In this document: positions 24,256-32,560 of the stretch, in pieces
Layout: each line of letters starts with the position of its first letter
How positions within the stretch are numbered: the stretch's first letter is position 1
NCBI RefSeq assembly: GCF_021789175.1
Contig: NZ_CP084560.1
Span: forward strand, 4,092,001-4,156,000
Length of the DNA stretch: 64,000 bases
Reading direction: 5' to 3'
From: Arthrobacter sp. FW306-2-2C-D06B
Lineage (GTDB): Bacteria > Actinomycetota > Actinomycetes > Actinomycetales > Micrococcaceae
Notes under the pieces: generated by a model
What the model saw: only the letters and a program-made list of their open reading frames with translations
What the model was told of the DNA's origin: nothing
The model's database searches: none
Program-made: the position numbers and the translations under genes

Positions 24256-25817
24256 TCAGTACCATGAACTCAACGAACCGGGAGCCCCTGCTTCGGGCCG
24301 AGCACCTCACTAAGTCCTACGGGGCCCGTCCCGTCCTCAAGGAGGCATACCTCAACATCGTGTCCGGTGAGATCCATGCCCTCCTGGGCGAGAATGGCTC
24401 AGGCAAGTCCACACTGATCAAACTCCTCGCCGGCCAGATCTCCCCGGATGGGGGCTACACGGCAGACAATGCTCCCTGCGTCACGGTGTCCGGCCGGTCG
24501 GAGGGCCTCCCGATCGACCCCAAGACGGCAGAACGCCTGAAGCTTGGATTCGTGCACCAGGATCTCGGCCTGGTCCTTTCATCCACCGTCATTGAGACGC
24601 TCGGGTTAGGCCGTTACCGAACACAGTGGGGAAGGATCAGCTGGCGCGCCCAACGGTCCTATACCGAGGAGACCCTCCGACGGTATGGACTCGGGCTCTC
24701 GCCCGACGCGGTGGTCGGACGCCTGTCCGCAGTAGAGCGGGCCATGCTGTCGATCATCAGGGGCATCGAGTCCATAAGCGGCGAAGAAAGGGGTGTGCTC
24801 GTCCTGGACGAACCCACAGCCTACCTCCCGGCGGACGCGGTGCACCAGCTATTCGAGGTCCTCCGCAGGATCAAGGCCACGGGTAGCTCGGTGTTGTTTG
24901 TGACCCACCGACTCGACGAAGTAAAGGACGTTTGCGATCGGGCAACCATCCTGAGGTCAGGAGAAGTCGTGGCAACGATGGACGTCGCGTCAGCGACTAC
25001 CGACGACCTCATAACGGCCATCCTTGGGACGAAGCTCACCGACCTCTATCCGTCCGAACATACGACCGTGACTGAGCCCGTCCTACGGGCTACAAATCTC
25101 AGCGGAGCAGAAACGCGTGATGTCTCATTCGTGGCGTCCCGCGGAGAGATCGTCGGACTGACGGGCCTCGTGGGAGATGGTTTCGAGGAGATCATCGGTC
25201 TGTGCTTCGGTGCCAGCCACGGAGAAGGGAAAGTCGAAGTCAAAGGCACGGAAGTCGAGCAGAAGTGGCTTCGACCGCGCCGTGCCATGAGCATGGGGAT
25301 GGCGTATATCCCCGCAGATCGGGCGACCTCCAGCGGTCTCATGGCGGCTTCGGCGGCCGAGAACCTCACGATGGCCACCATGAGGCGTTACTGGCGCTCG
25401 GGTCGCATGGCCTACTCAGAGGAGCACAAGGATGCAATCGAGGCGATGCGCCGTGTTGGGTTGCGGCCGCTGGCGCCCGATCTGCCCCTGAGTTCGTTCA
25501 GCGGCGGCAACCAGCAGAAACTCATCCTTGCCAAGTGGCTGCTCACCCGTCCCCACGTTCTCTTCCTCCACGAACCGACCAACGGCGTGGACGTGGGAGC
25601 AAAGAAGACTCTCTTTGACCTGATCAACCGCGCAGCCCAAGATGGCTGCTGCGTCGTGATCGCGAGCAGTGAATACGAGGATCTCGCCCATCTTTGTCAT
25701 CGAGTCATCGTCATCAAGAACGGGGCCGTCTCCGGAGAGCTGACCGGGGATCAGCTAACCACCGATGCCATCACCCACCGCTGCCTCGCCTCCACCGCGA
25801 CGCCTGCCACATCGTGA
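24252..25817 (+). CDS. ABC transporter ATP-binding protein, two-domain RbsA type
   Basis: A 521-residue duplicated ATPase. The first domain has Walker A GENGSGKST near 45 and Walker B VLVLDEPTAYLP near 190; its signature region is degenerate (VGRLSAVERAM). The second domain lacks a normal Walker A (LTGLVGDGFEEII), which is usual for RbsA-type proteins, but keeps the signature FSGGNQQK near 420 and FLHEPTNGVDVG. The GTG start overlaps the previous stop (GTGA); ATG 24264 is an alternative. It powers the adjacent importer. Confidence 0.9.
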   Translation: MISTMNSTNREPLLRAEHLTKSYGARPVLKEAYLNIVSGEIHALLGENGSGKSTLIKLLAGQISPDGGYTADNAPCVTVSGRSEGLPIDPKTAERLKLGFVHQDLGLVLSSTVIETLGLGRYRTQWGRISWRAQRSYTEETLRRYGLGLSPDAVVGRLSAVERAMLSIIRGIESISGEERGVLVLDEPTAYLPADAVHQLFEVLRRIKATGSSVLFVTHRLDEVKDVCDRATILRSGEVVATMDVASATTDDLITAILGTKLTDLYPSEHTTVTEPVLRATNLSGAETRDVSFVASRGEIVGLTGLVGDGFEEIIGLCFGASHGEGKVEVKGTEVEQKWLRPRRAMSMGMAYIPADRATSSGLMAASAAENLTMATMRRYWRSGRMAYSEEHKDAIEAMRRVGLRPLAPDLPLSSFSGGNQQKLILAKWLLTRPHVLFLHEPTNGVDVGAKKTLFDLINRAAQDGCCVVIASSEYEDLAHLCHRVIVIKNGAVSGELTGDQLTTDAITHRCLASTATPATS

Positions 25818-25840
25818 AACCAACATTAAGGAATCCCGCA

Positions 25841-26860
25841 ATGAGCGTATTCGAGGTCGGGTCCCTCCACGTACCCGCAGGGGAACTGCGACACGGTCGC
25901 CTGACCGCCACCACATCCGCCTCCGGACAAATAGTCAGTGTGCCGGTGAGCATCATGCACGGGGCGGAGCCTGGTCCTGTCCTTCTTGTCACTGGAGCCA
26001 CGCATGGCACTGAAATCACGGGAACACGAACACTTCTCAAGCTCATCGCGCGCATTGACCCGGCGAGGCTGCGAGGAACATTGATCTCAGTTCCGGTGAC
26101 CAATCCCCTTGCTTTCGACCGTGCGACCTACGCCTCTCCCGAGGACGGCATCCACCTGGGAATGCCGTGCTACTGGCCCAGCGACCCAGCCGGATCACCA
26201 ACGCTGCGGATAGGGGCGCAAGTCCGGAGTCTCTTCGATGTCGCGACTCACTACATCGACTTGCACAACAACGCGGAGCCGGCGGTGCCCATGTCGATGG
26301 AGTTCGCGGCGCAGTGCTCCTCACCCGAGGTCCGCCAAGTCCAGCGCGCAATGGCGGAAGCTTTCGGAGTCACCCCGGTGCTGATGACCGACCCAGAGGA
26401 CGGCACCGCGGAGAAGGTGGGGTCCGTGGACGGCCAACCCGCTGCTGCCGCGTCAGCACATGGTATTCCGGGGCTGATGGTCGAGTTGCTCGACGAGCAT
26501 GGACACCAAGGATACGAAGCGGGTGTCCGAGGTGTCCTCAACATCATGTCCAAGCTAGGAATGTTGGAGGAACCAGTTGCACCCCAGTTGGTGGAAAGGC
26601 TCCACGGAAGTTTCACCTACCATGGGGTACTCACCTCCCGCGAGTCAGGTGTTCTATTCCCGGTTTGCGATCCAGGAACAGTTATGGAGCAAGGCAGCGT
26701 TGTTGCGCACATCGTGGGCATGGATGGGTCGATGTTGGAAGAGGTCAAGATGCCCGTCACGGGATTCGTGTGGGCTTTCCTGACGACGGCGCCAGGGGGC
26801 GGGTCCTTTGCCGTGCCCGAAGGCCATGCCGTCGGATTCGTTGCGGCGGCCGACGTATGA
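25841..26860 (+). CDS. succinylglutamate desuccinylase/aspartoacylase-family deacylase
   Basis: A 339-residue zinc hydrolase of the AstE/AspA group. GATHGTEITGTRTLLK near residue 50 gives the metal H-x-x-E motif, YIDLHNN near 145 gives the third ligand region, and GLMVELLDEHG near 215 gives the catalytic Glu region. The C-terminal beta domain (GVLFPVCDPGTVMEQGSVVAHI) is shared with the family. An AAGGA site precedes ATG 25841. It sits between the ABC importer and an M20 amidohydrolase, which it overlaps by ATGA. Expected to cleave an N-acyl amino acid or related amide brought in by the importer; the substrate is unproven. Confidence 0.85.
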   Translation: MSVFEVGSLHVPAGELRHGRLTATTSASGQIVSVPVSIMHGAEPGPVLLVTGATHGTEITGTRTLLKLIARIDPARLRGTLISVPVTNPLAFDRATYASPEDGIHLGMPCYWPSDPAGSPTLRIGAQVRSLFDVATHYIDLHNNAEPAVPMSMEFAAQCSSPEVRQVQRAMAEAFGVTPVLMTDPEDGTAEKVGSVDGQPAAAASAHGIPGLMVELLDEHGHQGYEAGVRGVLNIMSKLGMLEEPVAPQLVERLHGSFTYHGVLTSRESGVLFPVCDPGTVMEQGSVVAHIVGMDGSMLEEVKMPVTGFVWAFLTTAPGGGSFAVPEGHAVGFVAAADV

Positions 26861-28053
26861 GCGCCAACGCAGCCATCCCCGAGACCATGGGGGCATCTGC
26901 CACCAGGAATACCCAACTCCGAAACGCCATTAAAGGGGCAGTGCAGGCGGAGATAGAGGCTTTTCGCGACCAGGCGATCGATCTCAGCCATCGCATCCAC
27001 GGCATGCCCGAACTCGGTTTTGCCGAGTTTAAGTCCAGCAGGGAAGTCGCGAACGAGCTGCGCGCAGCCGGATTCACAGTGACAGAACGCGCCTTCGGGC
27101 TGGACACCGCGATCTCCGCAGTTGCCGGAGCAGGCTCCTTCAAAGCGATCGTGGTAGCGGAGTACGACGCATTGCCAGAGCTCGGCCACGCCTGCGGCCA
27201 CAACCTGATCGCAGCATGCGCAGTCGCTGCGGCTGTGGGACTGAAGGGCGTGGCTGAGCAGCTCGATCTCACGGTCGAAGTGTTGGGCACCCCGGCAGAG
27301 GAGACCGGCGGCGGCAAGATCCTCATGCTGGAACAAGGTGCATTCATCGGCGCCGACATGGCCATGATGATCCATCCTGCGCCATTCGAAGACGCCTCGC
27401 CAGGCTTCCTCGCCAGCACCGGTTTCTCCTTCGAGTTCTCAGGTAAGAGCTCGCACGCCGCCGCGTCGCCATGGGAGGCCGCGAACGCCGCCGACGCATC
27501 GACCATCGCGCAGGTCGCCGTCGGTTTGCTTCGGCAGCAGCTCCCCAACGACACCCGAGTCCATGGTGTTGTCACGAATGCCGGTTCTGCTGCCAACGTG
27601 ATCCCAGGAAGTTCCGCGGGTGTGTACGGGATCAGAGCCCAGACCCTTGCGGACCTTGAGGATATGGTCCCACGTGTCGAGGCCTGCTTCACGGGGGCAG
27701 CCCTCGCGGCCGGCTGCACAGTGGAATTGGAATGGGAACTGACATACCCGAATGTCGTGCAGTCGCCGCGGCTGGCCTCGCTGTATCAGCAGAATGCGGA
27801 GGCCCTAGGCCGAAGCTTTCCGAAGGATCCGGAAGCCCGCGCATTCCGTGCCTCCACCGACTTCGGCGCCGTCTCCCAAGTCGTCCCAAGCCTCCATCCG
27901 CACGTCAAGATTTGCGACTCGCCCGTGTCCAACCATCAGTCCGCGTTCACAGAAGCTGCAGCCTCGGAGCGAGCTGATCAGGCGCTCATCGAAGGCGCGA
28001 TCGCGATGGCTTGGACGGTTGTGGACGCCGCGCTATCACGAATTCGCCGGTGA
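26857..28053 (+). CDS. M20-family amidohydrolase, PM20D2/AbgB-like
   Basis: A 398-residue metallo-amidohydrolase. VVAEYDALPELGHACGHNLIAACAVAAAV near residue 105 and GTPAEETGGGKI near 148 are the signature of the PM20D2/AbgA-AbgB branch, which acts on beta-alanyl dipeptides or p-aminobenzoyl-glutamate. A SSHAAASPWEAANAADA block marks the dimerisation domain. The start overlaps the upstream deacylase (ATGA); the long open frame back to 26167 is a shadow of that gene. Last gene of the importer operon, followed by a strong hairpin at 28109. Together with the deacylase it suggests stepwise hydrolysis of a conjugate bearing two amide bonds. Confidence 0.87.
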   Translation: MSANAAIPETMGASATRNTQLRNAIKGAVQAEIEAFRDQAIDLSHRIHGMPELGFAEFKSSREVANELRAAGFTVTERAFGLDTAISAVAGAGSFKAIVVAEYDALPELGHACGHNLIAACAVAAAVGLKGVAEQLDLTVEVLGTPAEETGGGKILMLEQGAFIGADMAMMIHPAPFEDASPGFLASTGFSFEFSGKSSHAAASPWEAANAADASTIAQVAVGLLRQQLPNDTRVHGVVTNAGSAANVIPGSSAGVYGIRAQTLADLEDMVPRVEACFTGAALAAGCTVELEWELTYPNVVQSPRLASLYQQNAEALGRSFPKDPEARAFRASTDFGAVSQVVPSLHPHVKICDSPVSNHQSAFTEAAASERADQALIEGAIAMAWTVVDAALSRIRR

Positions 28054-28108
28054 CTCACTGGAATTCTGCGGCAACACAGTTCTCGCGGGCAAGTCCAGGC
28101 AGCACGCA

Positions 28109-28139
28109 GGTGGGCCGGCCGCAATGCGGTCGGCCCACC
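28109..28139. terminator. bidirectional terminator hairpin
   Basis: GGTGGGCCGGCCGC (28109-28122) pairs with GCGGTCGGCCCACC (28126-28139) with one mismatch and a 3-nt loop. It lies between the convergent amidohydrolase and permease genes. Confidence 0.8.
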
Positions 28140-28146
28140 CAACACC

Positions 28147-29637
28147 CTAAGAGTTCGCGGCCCCCTCCAGTTTCCGGTCGCCGTCGAAATCGGAGCCGAC
28201 GACGGCGGATCCGCCGGCGGTGCCGGTTGCAGAACCGTCGGCGTCGGACTCCGCGGTTCCCGAAGCGGAGCCTCTGCGGCCCTTCTTCAGGACAAAGTAG
28301 AGGATGACGATGCCGAGGGCGAACGGAACCCCGAAGATCAGTGTCATCCGGAAGGCCTCGACGAAGAGGGTCGTGACCATGATGGCAACCATGAGGATGG
28401 CCCCGGCCCATGACGCCGCCGGGTAGAGACGCAGCTTGTATGACAGAGCCGTTCCGTCTCGCTTCGCCGCGCGTCGGAACGCCAGGTGGGTCACGAAGAT
28501 CATGAGCCAGGTGGCCATGGCCCCGAACATGGACAGCGCCATCATGAAGGTGAAGCCCGACTCCGGGTTCAAGGCGTATACGCAGGCCGCGACCGCGATC
28601 CCGCCTGTGCAAAGAATCAGGGCGTTGACCGGGGATCCGTTCTTGTGGAGCCTTCCGAACACGGCGGGCGCCTGCCCTGCACGGGACAGGCTGAACATCA
28701 TGCGTGTGGAGATGTAGAGCTGCGAATTCATGGCTGAAAGAGCAGCCACAATCACCACGACGTTGATGACGGAGTCTGCGAACGGGATGCCGATGACCTG
28801 CATGACGGTGACGAAGGGGCTGTTTCCGGCAAGGATCTGGCTGACGGGTGCAATGGCCAGGATCAGCGCCAGGGTCAGGATGTAGAAGAGGAAGAGCCGG
28901 AATACCGTGACCTTGAAAGCCTTCTTGACGGCCGTTCCCGGATCCTTCGCTTCGCCCGCAGCGATGGCGATCATCTCCACCGAGAGGTAGCTGAAGATCG
29001 CCACAATCACGGCCACCCACATGCCGGACACGCCGTTGGGGAAGAACCCGCCCTCGGCAGTGTAGTTGTGGATTCCGTATCCAGCCTCTCGCTTTCCAAA
29101 GACCAGGATGGCGGCGAGCAGGATGAATCCGAGGATGGCGAACACCTTGATGCTGGAGAACCAGTATTCCAGGGTGCCGAAGGCCTTGACGTTGAACATG
29201 TTGACCGCGATGAGGACACCGGCAAACAACAGGATCCAGACCAGCGGAGGAACTCCGGGGAACCACAGCTTCATGTAGTCCCCGATCGCAAGCACTTCGG
29301 TGCCCACGGCCAGCACAACGCAGGACCAGTAGAGGTACTTCACCAGGAATCCGGCGAGGGGCGAAATGTAGTACTCGGCGAAGGCCCCGAAGGACCCGGT
29401 GGTCGAATGGGCCACGGTCATCTCAGCCAGCGCGCCCATCAGCATCACGGCGATCAGGCCACCGATCGCATAACTCAGCAGGACGCTGGGTCCGGCGAAA
29501 GATATGGCGAACTTGCTTCCGAGGAAAAGCCCAGTGCCGATCGCGCCGCCCAGCGCGATCATGGTCAACTGTGGGCTGGTGAGTTCGCGCTTGAGTCCGC
29601 GTTCGCGGTTTTTAATCAGGTCGAAGCTGTGTGACAT
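28147..29637 (-). CDS. amino acid permease (APC superfamily)
   Basis: A 496-residue permease of the amino acid-polyamine-organocation superfamily with about 12 helices. LKRELTSPQLTMIALGGAIGTGLFLGSKFAISFAGPSVLLSYAIGG near the N-terminus is the classical substrate-binding unwound helix 1 region (GGxIGTGLFLG) of the GabP/AnsP/LysP group. The C-terminus is a hydrophilic tail. ATG 29637 has AAGGAG. It follows ridA on the minus strand with a 46-bp gap, and both are divergent from the ring-degradation operon. It could import an amino-aromatic acid used by that operon, but normal amino acids are equally possible. Confidence 0.9.
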   Translation of the reverse strand: MSHSFDLIKNRERGLKRELTSPQLTMIALGGAIGTGLFLGSKFAISFAGPSVLLSYAIGGLIAVMLMGALAEMTVAHSTTGSFGAFAEYYISPLAGFLVKYLYWSCVVLAVGTEVLAIGDYMKLWFPGVPPLVWILLFAGVLIAVNMFNVKAFGTLEYWFSSIKVFAILGFILLAAILVFGKREAGYGIHNYTAEGGFFPNGVSGMWVAVIVAIFSYLSVEMIAIAAGEAKDPGTAVKKAFKVTVFRLFLFYILTLALILAIAPVSQILAGNSPFVTVMQVIGIPFADSVINVVVIVAALSAMNSQLYISTRMMFSLSRAGQAPAVFGRLHKNGSPVNALILCTGGIAVAACVYALNPESGFTFMMALSMFGAMATWLMIFVTHLAFRRAAKRDGTALSYKLRLYPAASWAGAILMVAIMVTTLFVEAFRMTLIFGVPFALGIVILYFVLKKGRRGSASGTAESDADGSATGTAGGSAVVGSDFDGDRKLEGAANS

Positions 29638-29683
29638 CGTTGTCTCCTTGCTCGAAAGTTCTTGGGGAGTTGTGCCGCAGGGG

Positions 29684-30082
29684 CTAGCGCTCCGGAATGA
29701 CGGCGATGCCTTGGATCTCGATGAGGGCTTCCTTCTGCCACAGCCGGGTGACACCGATTCCGGCCATCGCGGGATACTCAGAACCGGCCATTTCGCGCCA
29801 GATCCGACCAATCTCGCGGCCGTTGGCCATGTAGTCGTCCACGTCGGTGAGGTAAATGGTCACGCTGACCAGGTCCTCAGGTAGTCCGCCGGCTTCGCGC
29901 AGGGTGGTCAGCACATTGGAAAACGCCTGCGTGAACTGTTCCACGATCCCGCCGGGAACGATGTTCATGTCCTTGTCCAGGGCCGTCTGGCCACCCAAGA
30001 ACAGCGTGTTTCCGGCAAGCATTCCGTGCGCAAAGCCCGACGGCTTCGGGAGCGAACCTGGATTGACGGTCTTGTGGCTCAT
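29684..30082 (-). CDS. ridA: RidA-family enamine/imine deaminase
   Basis: A 132-residue RidA/YER057c/UK114 protein. GFAHGMLAGNTLFLGGQTALDKD near residue 20, VTIYLTDVDDYMANG near 85, and a C-terminal RLWQKEALIEIQGIAVI fit the trimeric family; Arg near 108 (TRLW) corresponds to the catalytic Arg. RidA proteins hydrolyse reactive enamines and imines to ketones plus ammonia. AGGAGG precedes the start. Position next to an aryl-CoA monooxygenase cluster suggests it handles an amino-dienoate or imine intermediate there. Confidence 0.9.
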   Translation of the reverse strand: MSHKTVNPGSLPKPSGFAHGMLAGNTLFLGGQTALDKDMNIVPGGIVEQFTQAFSNVLTTLREAGGLPEDLVSVTIYLTDVDDYMANGREIGRIWREMAGSEYPAMAGIGVTRLWQKEALIEIQGIAVIPER

Positions 30083-30165
30083 GTTGTTCCTCCTCTTGGT
30101 GGCGGCTGCGACATGTTCGAAAAATCCCTGTGCAGATCATTCCCCGCCGTGCTACGTTGAGCATA

Positions 30166-30192
30166 TGTGACGATCGTAAAAAAGTCGACACA
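30166..30192. promoter_or_regulatory. possible operator in the divergent promoter region
   Basis: TGTGACGA (30166-30173) and TCGACACA (30185-30192) form a 7-of-8 inverted repeat in the 167-bp gap between ridA and the FAH gene. No regulator gene is in this cluster. Weak evidence. Confidence 0.3.
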
Positions 30193-30249
30193 TCAGAAGA
30201 CGCATCGGAATGAATGTAGGAATCGACAGCATACGAAGGGACAACACGC

Positions 30250-31107
30250 ATGAAGCTGGCCACCTTACGGACAGCCGACGGGGGCACGACGGCGGCGCTC
30301 GCTTTGGGCGGGAACAGTTACGTACCGCTGCCGGCCAACGACGTCGGAGCACTTCTCGCCGTCCCGGACTGGCGCGCCCTGGCGGAAGCAGCGTTTGTTG
30401 CAGCGTCTGGACCGGGAGTCGTTTTCGCACCTGCCGGCGAGCTGGCACCTCTGCTTCCACGGGCCGGAAAAGTCATCTGCTGCGGGTTGAACTACGGCGA
30501 CCACATTCAGGAGATGGGCCGCGAACTGCCGGAATACCCCACGCTCTTCGCGAAGTACGCGGACACCCTAATCGGGCCGGCTGAGACGATCCATGTCCAC
30601 GGCAGCGCGAAGGTCGACTGGGAAGCCGAGCTGGCCGTCGTGGTCGGCTCCGTGCTGTTCCGCGCGGACGAGGACCAAGCCCGCGCGGCAATTGCCGGGT
30701 ACACAATCGCCAACGACGTTTCCATGCGCGACTGGCAGAACCGCACGCTGCAGTGGTTTCAGGGCAAGGCGTTCGACGGAACCACCCCGGTAGGCCCAGT
30801 CATGGTGACCGCGGACGAGGTCGACGGCGACTTCGAGGTCCGCGGTTATGTCAACGGCGAGCTGGTGCAGCACGGGAACACCAGCACCTTGGTGTTCGAA
30901 CCGGCGAAACTCCTTTCCTACATCTCCCAGTTCACTATCCTGCGCCCCGGAGACCTTGTCCTGACCGGTACGCCCGGCGGAGTCGGCATGGGTATGACAC
31001 CGCCGCGCTTCCTGAACGACGGCGATGTCCTCACCACCGAAATCGACGGGATCGGAAGGCTGGAAAACCAATTCAGAATCCACGCACCCGTCCCCGCCAA
31101 CGCCTAG
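30250..31107 (+). CDS. fumarylacetoacetate hydrolase-family protein
   Basis: A 285-residue FAH-fold enzyme. The N-terminal cap is followed by the catalytic domain from about 75 (KVICCGLNYGDHIQEMG). VDWEAELAVVVG near 120 gives the metal-binding E-x-E, and IANDVSMRDWQ near 155 the Asp and RDWQ block. LTGTPGGVGMGMTPP near 240 closes the site. Family members hydrolyse fumarylpyruvate, maleylpyruvate or fumarylacetoacetate, or hydrate/decarboxylate related keto acids. First gene of a five-gene plus-strand operon with cupin, thioesterase, ligase and monooxygenase; likely the last step, after ring opening. Confidence 0.9.
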   Translation: MKLATLRTADGGTTAALALGGNSYVPLPANDVGALLAVPDWRALAEAAFVAASGPGVVFAPAGELAPLLPRAGKVICCGLNYGDHIQEMGRELPEYPTLFAKYADTLIGPAETIHVHGSAKVDWEAELAVVVGSVLFRADEDQARAAIAGYTIANDVSMRDWQNRTLQWFQGKAFDGTTPVGPVMVTADEVDGDFEVRGYVNGELVQHGNTSTLVFEPAKLLSYISQFTILRPGDLVLTGTPGGVGMGMTPPRFLNDGDVLTTEIDGIGRLENQFRIHAPVPANA

Positions 31108-31140
31108 ACCAATACCAACCACTTCAAAGGAGTGAGCATC

Positions 31141-31623
31141 ATGAGCGAAACCGCCACCGAATACCGAACCGAAGGCGACAACTCCACCTACGCCCAGCCC
31201 GACGGCAAAGTGATTCCGGTCGTCACGCGCGCCGGCGAAGAGGATACCAACACGGCCCAGTCCGGCGATTGCGTTCGCGTCTCGGGCGTCAGCATCCAGC
31301 ACACGCCGGCCACCAAGATCTGGTTCGGGCAGGTCTCCAACGTTCCCGGCTATCGTTCCTTGCCGCACCACCATGGCGAAGCGGAAACCGGCGGCTACGT
31401 GCTCCGCGGCCACGGACGCATCTATTTCGGCGAGAACTACTCCGAATTCCTGGACATGAAGACCGGCGACTGGGTATTCGTCCCGCCGTTCATGCCACAC
31501 GTCGAGGCCAACATGTCCGTCACCGAAGAACTCGTGTGGCTGACCGCGCGCACCCCGGAGAACCTCGTGGTCAACCTCGAAGACGTTGCCGACGAGACCC
31601 TAGCAGACTTCCGCAGGGCCTGA
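31141..31623 (+). CDS. small cupin-domain protein (possible ring-cleavage or isomerase role)
   Basis: A 160-residue single cupin. Motif 1, HHHGEAETGGYVLRG near residue 78, has metal His residues and Glu; motif 2, GDWVFVPPFMPHVEAN near 110, has the second-motif His. It is far smaller than bicupin gentisate dioxygenases (about 350 residues), so if it cleaves a ring it is a different type. An AAAGGAG site precedes ATG 31141. It lies between FAH hydrolase and thioesterase; the stop overlaps the next start (TGATG). A role on a thioester or free ring product is inferred. Confidence 0.8.
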   Translation: MSETATEYRTEGDNSTYAQPDGKVIPVVTRAGEEDTNTAQSGDCVRVSGVSIQHTPATKIWFGQVSNVPGYRSLPHHHGEAETGGYVLRGHGRIYFGENYSEFLDMKTGDWVFVPPFMPHVEANMSVTEELVWLTARTPENLVVNLEDVADETLADFRRA

Positions 31624-32519
31624 TGGACATGTCCACTGGAATCCTGACCTCGGAGACGTTCCTCAAGGCCATCGAACTGACGGCCGTCCCCGCCCAGATC
31701 CACGACGAAGCCTACGAAGCCACGTCGCAGTACGTTCCGTGGCCCAAGGCTTACGGCGGAGACATGGTGGCCCAGGCCGCCGCAGCGATGATGCGCTCGG
31801 TGGACGCCGACCGCTCGCTGCATTCCATGCACAGCTACTTCATGCGCCCAGTGGAGATCGGGGCAACGGTCCGCTACGAGGTTGAACGCCTCCGCGACGG
31901 CCGCGGATACTCGACCCGAAGCGTGCGGGGCCACCAGAACGGCAAGACCGTGTACGCCGCGATGGGCTCCTTCCAAGTGCCCGAAGACGGCCCGGACTTC
32001 CAGCCGGAGGCGCCTACCGCCGTCGAACCCGAATCCCTGCGCAGCGCCGCCGAGGTGCTACAGGGGGTCGAGGGGCCGGCTGCCGAGTACTGGTCCTCGA
32101 AGCGCAGCTTCGACATGCGACATATTCCCGGACCGGTATATCTGCAGGTCGAAGGCGATTCTGTGCCGCATCAGGCAATCTGGGTGAAAGCCTTCGAGCA
32201 ATTGCCCGACGCCGGTGACGATCACGCGACGGCAGATCTGCACCGGGCCGCGCTGGCATACGTCTGCGACTACACCATCCTTGAGCCTCTGCTCCGGGTG
32301 AACGGGCTCCACTGGTCCAGCCCCGGACTTGCCACGGCCAGCCTGGACCACTCCATGTGGTTCCACCGGGACGGCCGCGCGGATGACTGGGTCCTGTACG
32401 CCCAGGAGGCCGTGTCCGGACAAAGCAACAGGGGGCTGGCCACGGGCCGTTTCTTTGACAGGCAAGGACGCCTGCTGGCAACGGTTGCCCAGGAAGGCAT
32501 GATCCGCGCCGGCTCCTGA
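31623..32519 (+). CDS. acyl-CoA thioesterase II (TesB family)
   Basis: A 298-residue double-hotdog thioesterase. The first hotdog has AYGGDMVAQAAAAMMRSV near residue 40 and LHSMHSYFMRPVEIGATVRYEVERLRDGRGYSTRSV; the second has SLDHSMWFHRDGRADDWVLYAQEAVSGQSNRGLATGRFFDRQGRLLATVAQEG, the family's catalytic Asp and Gln/Thr region. ATG 31623 overlaps the cupin stop; ATG 31629 is possible. In this operon it would free the acid from its CoA ester after the monooxygenase has acted. Confidence 0.88.
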   Translation: MDMSTGILTSETFLKAIELTAVPAQIHDEAYEATSQYVPWPKAYGGDMVAQAAAAMMRSVDADRSLHSMHSYFMRPVEIGATVRYEVERLRDGRGYSTRSVRGHQNGKTVYAAMGSFQVPEDGPDFQPEAPTAVEPESLRSAAEVLQGVEGPAAEYWSSKRSFDMRHIPGPVYLQVEGDSVPHQAIWVKAFEQLPDAGDDHATADLHRAALAYVCDYTILEPLLRVNGLHWSSPGLATASLDHSMWFHRDGRADDWVLYAQEAVSGQSNRGLATGRFFDRQGRLLATVAQEGMIRAGS

Positions 32520-32560
32520 ACACCTTCGACTTATCCGCCGTATTACTGAAAGGAGTGGCC

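Noticed and set aside
26167..26856. 230-residue extension upstream of the PM20D2-like amidohydrolase
   Set aside because: Lies inside the deacylase gene in another frame; the real start is the ATGA overlap at 26857.
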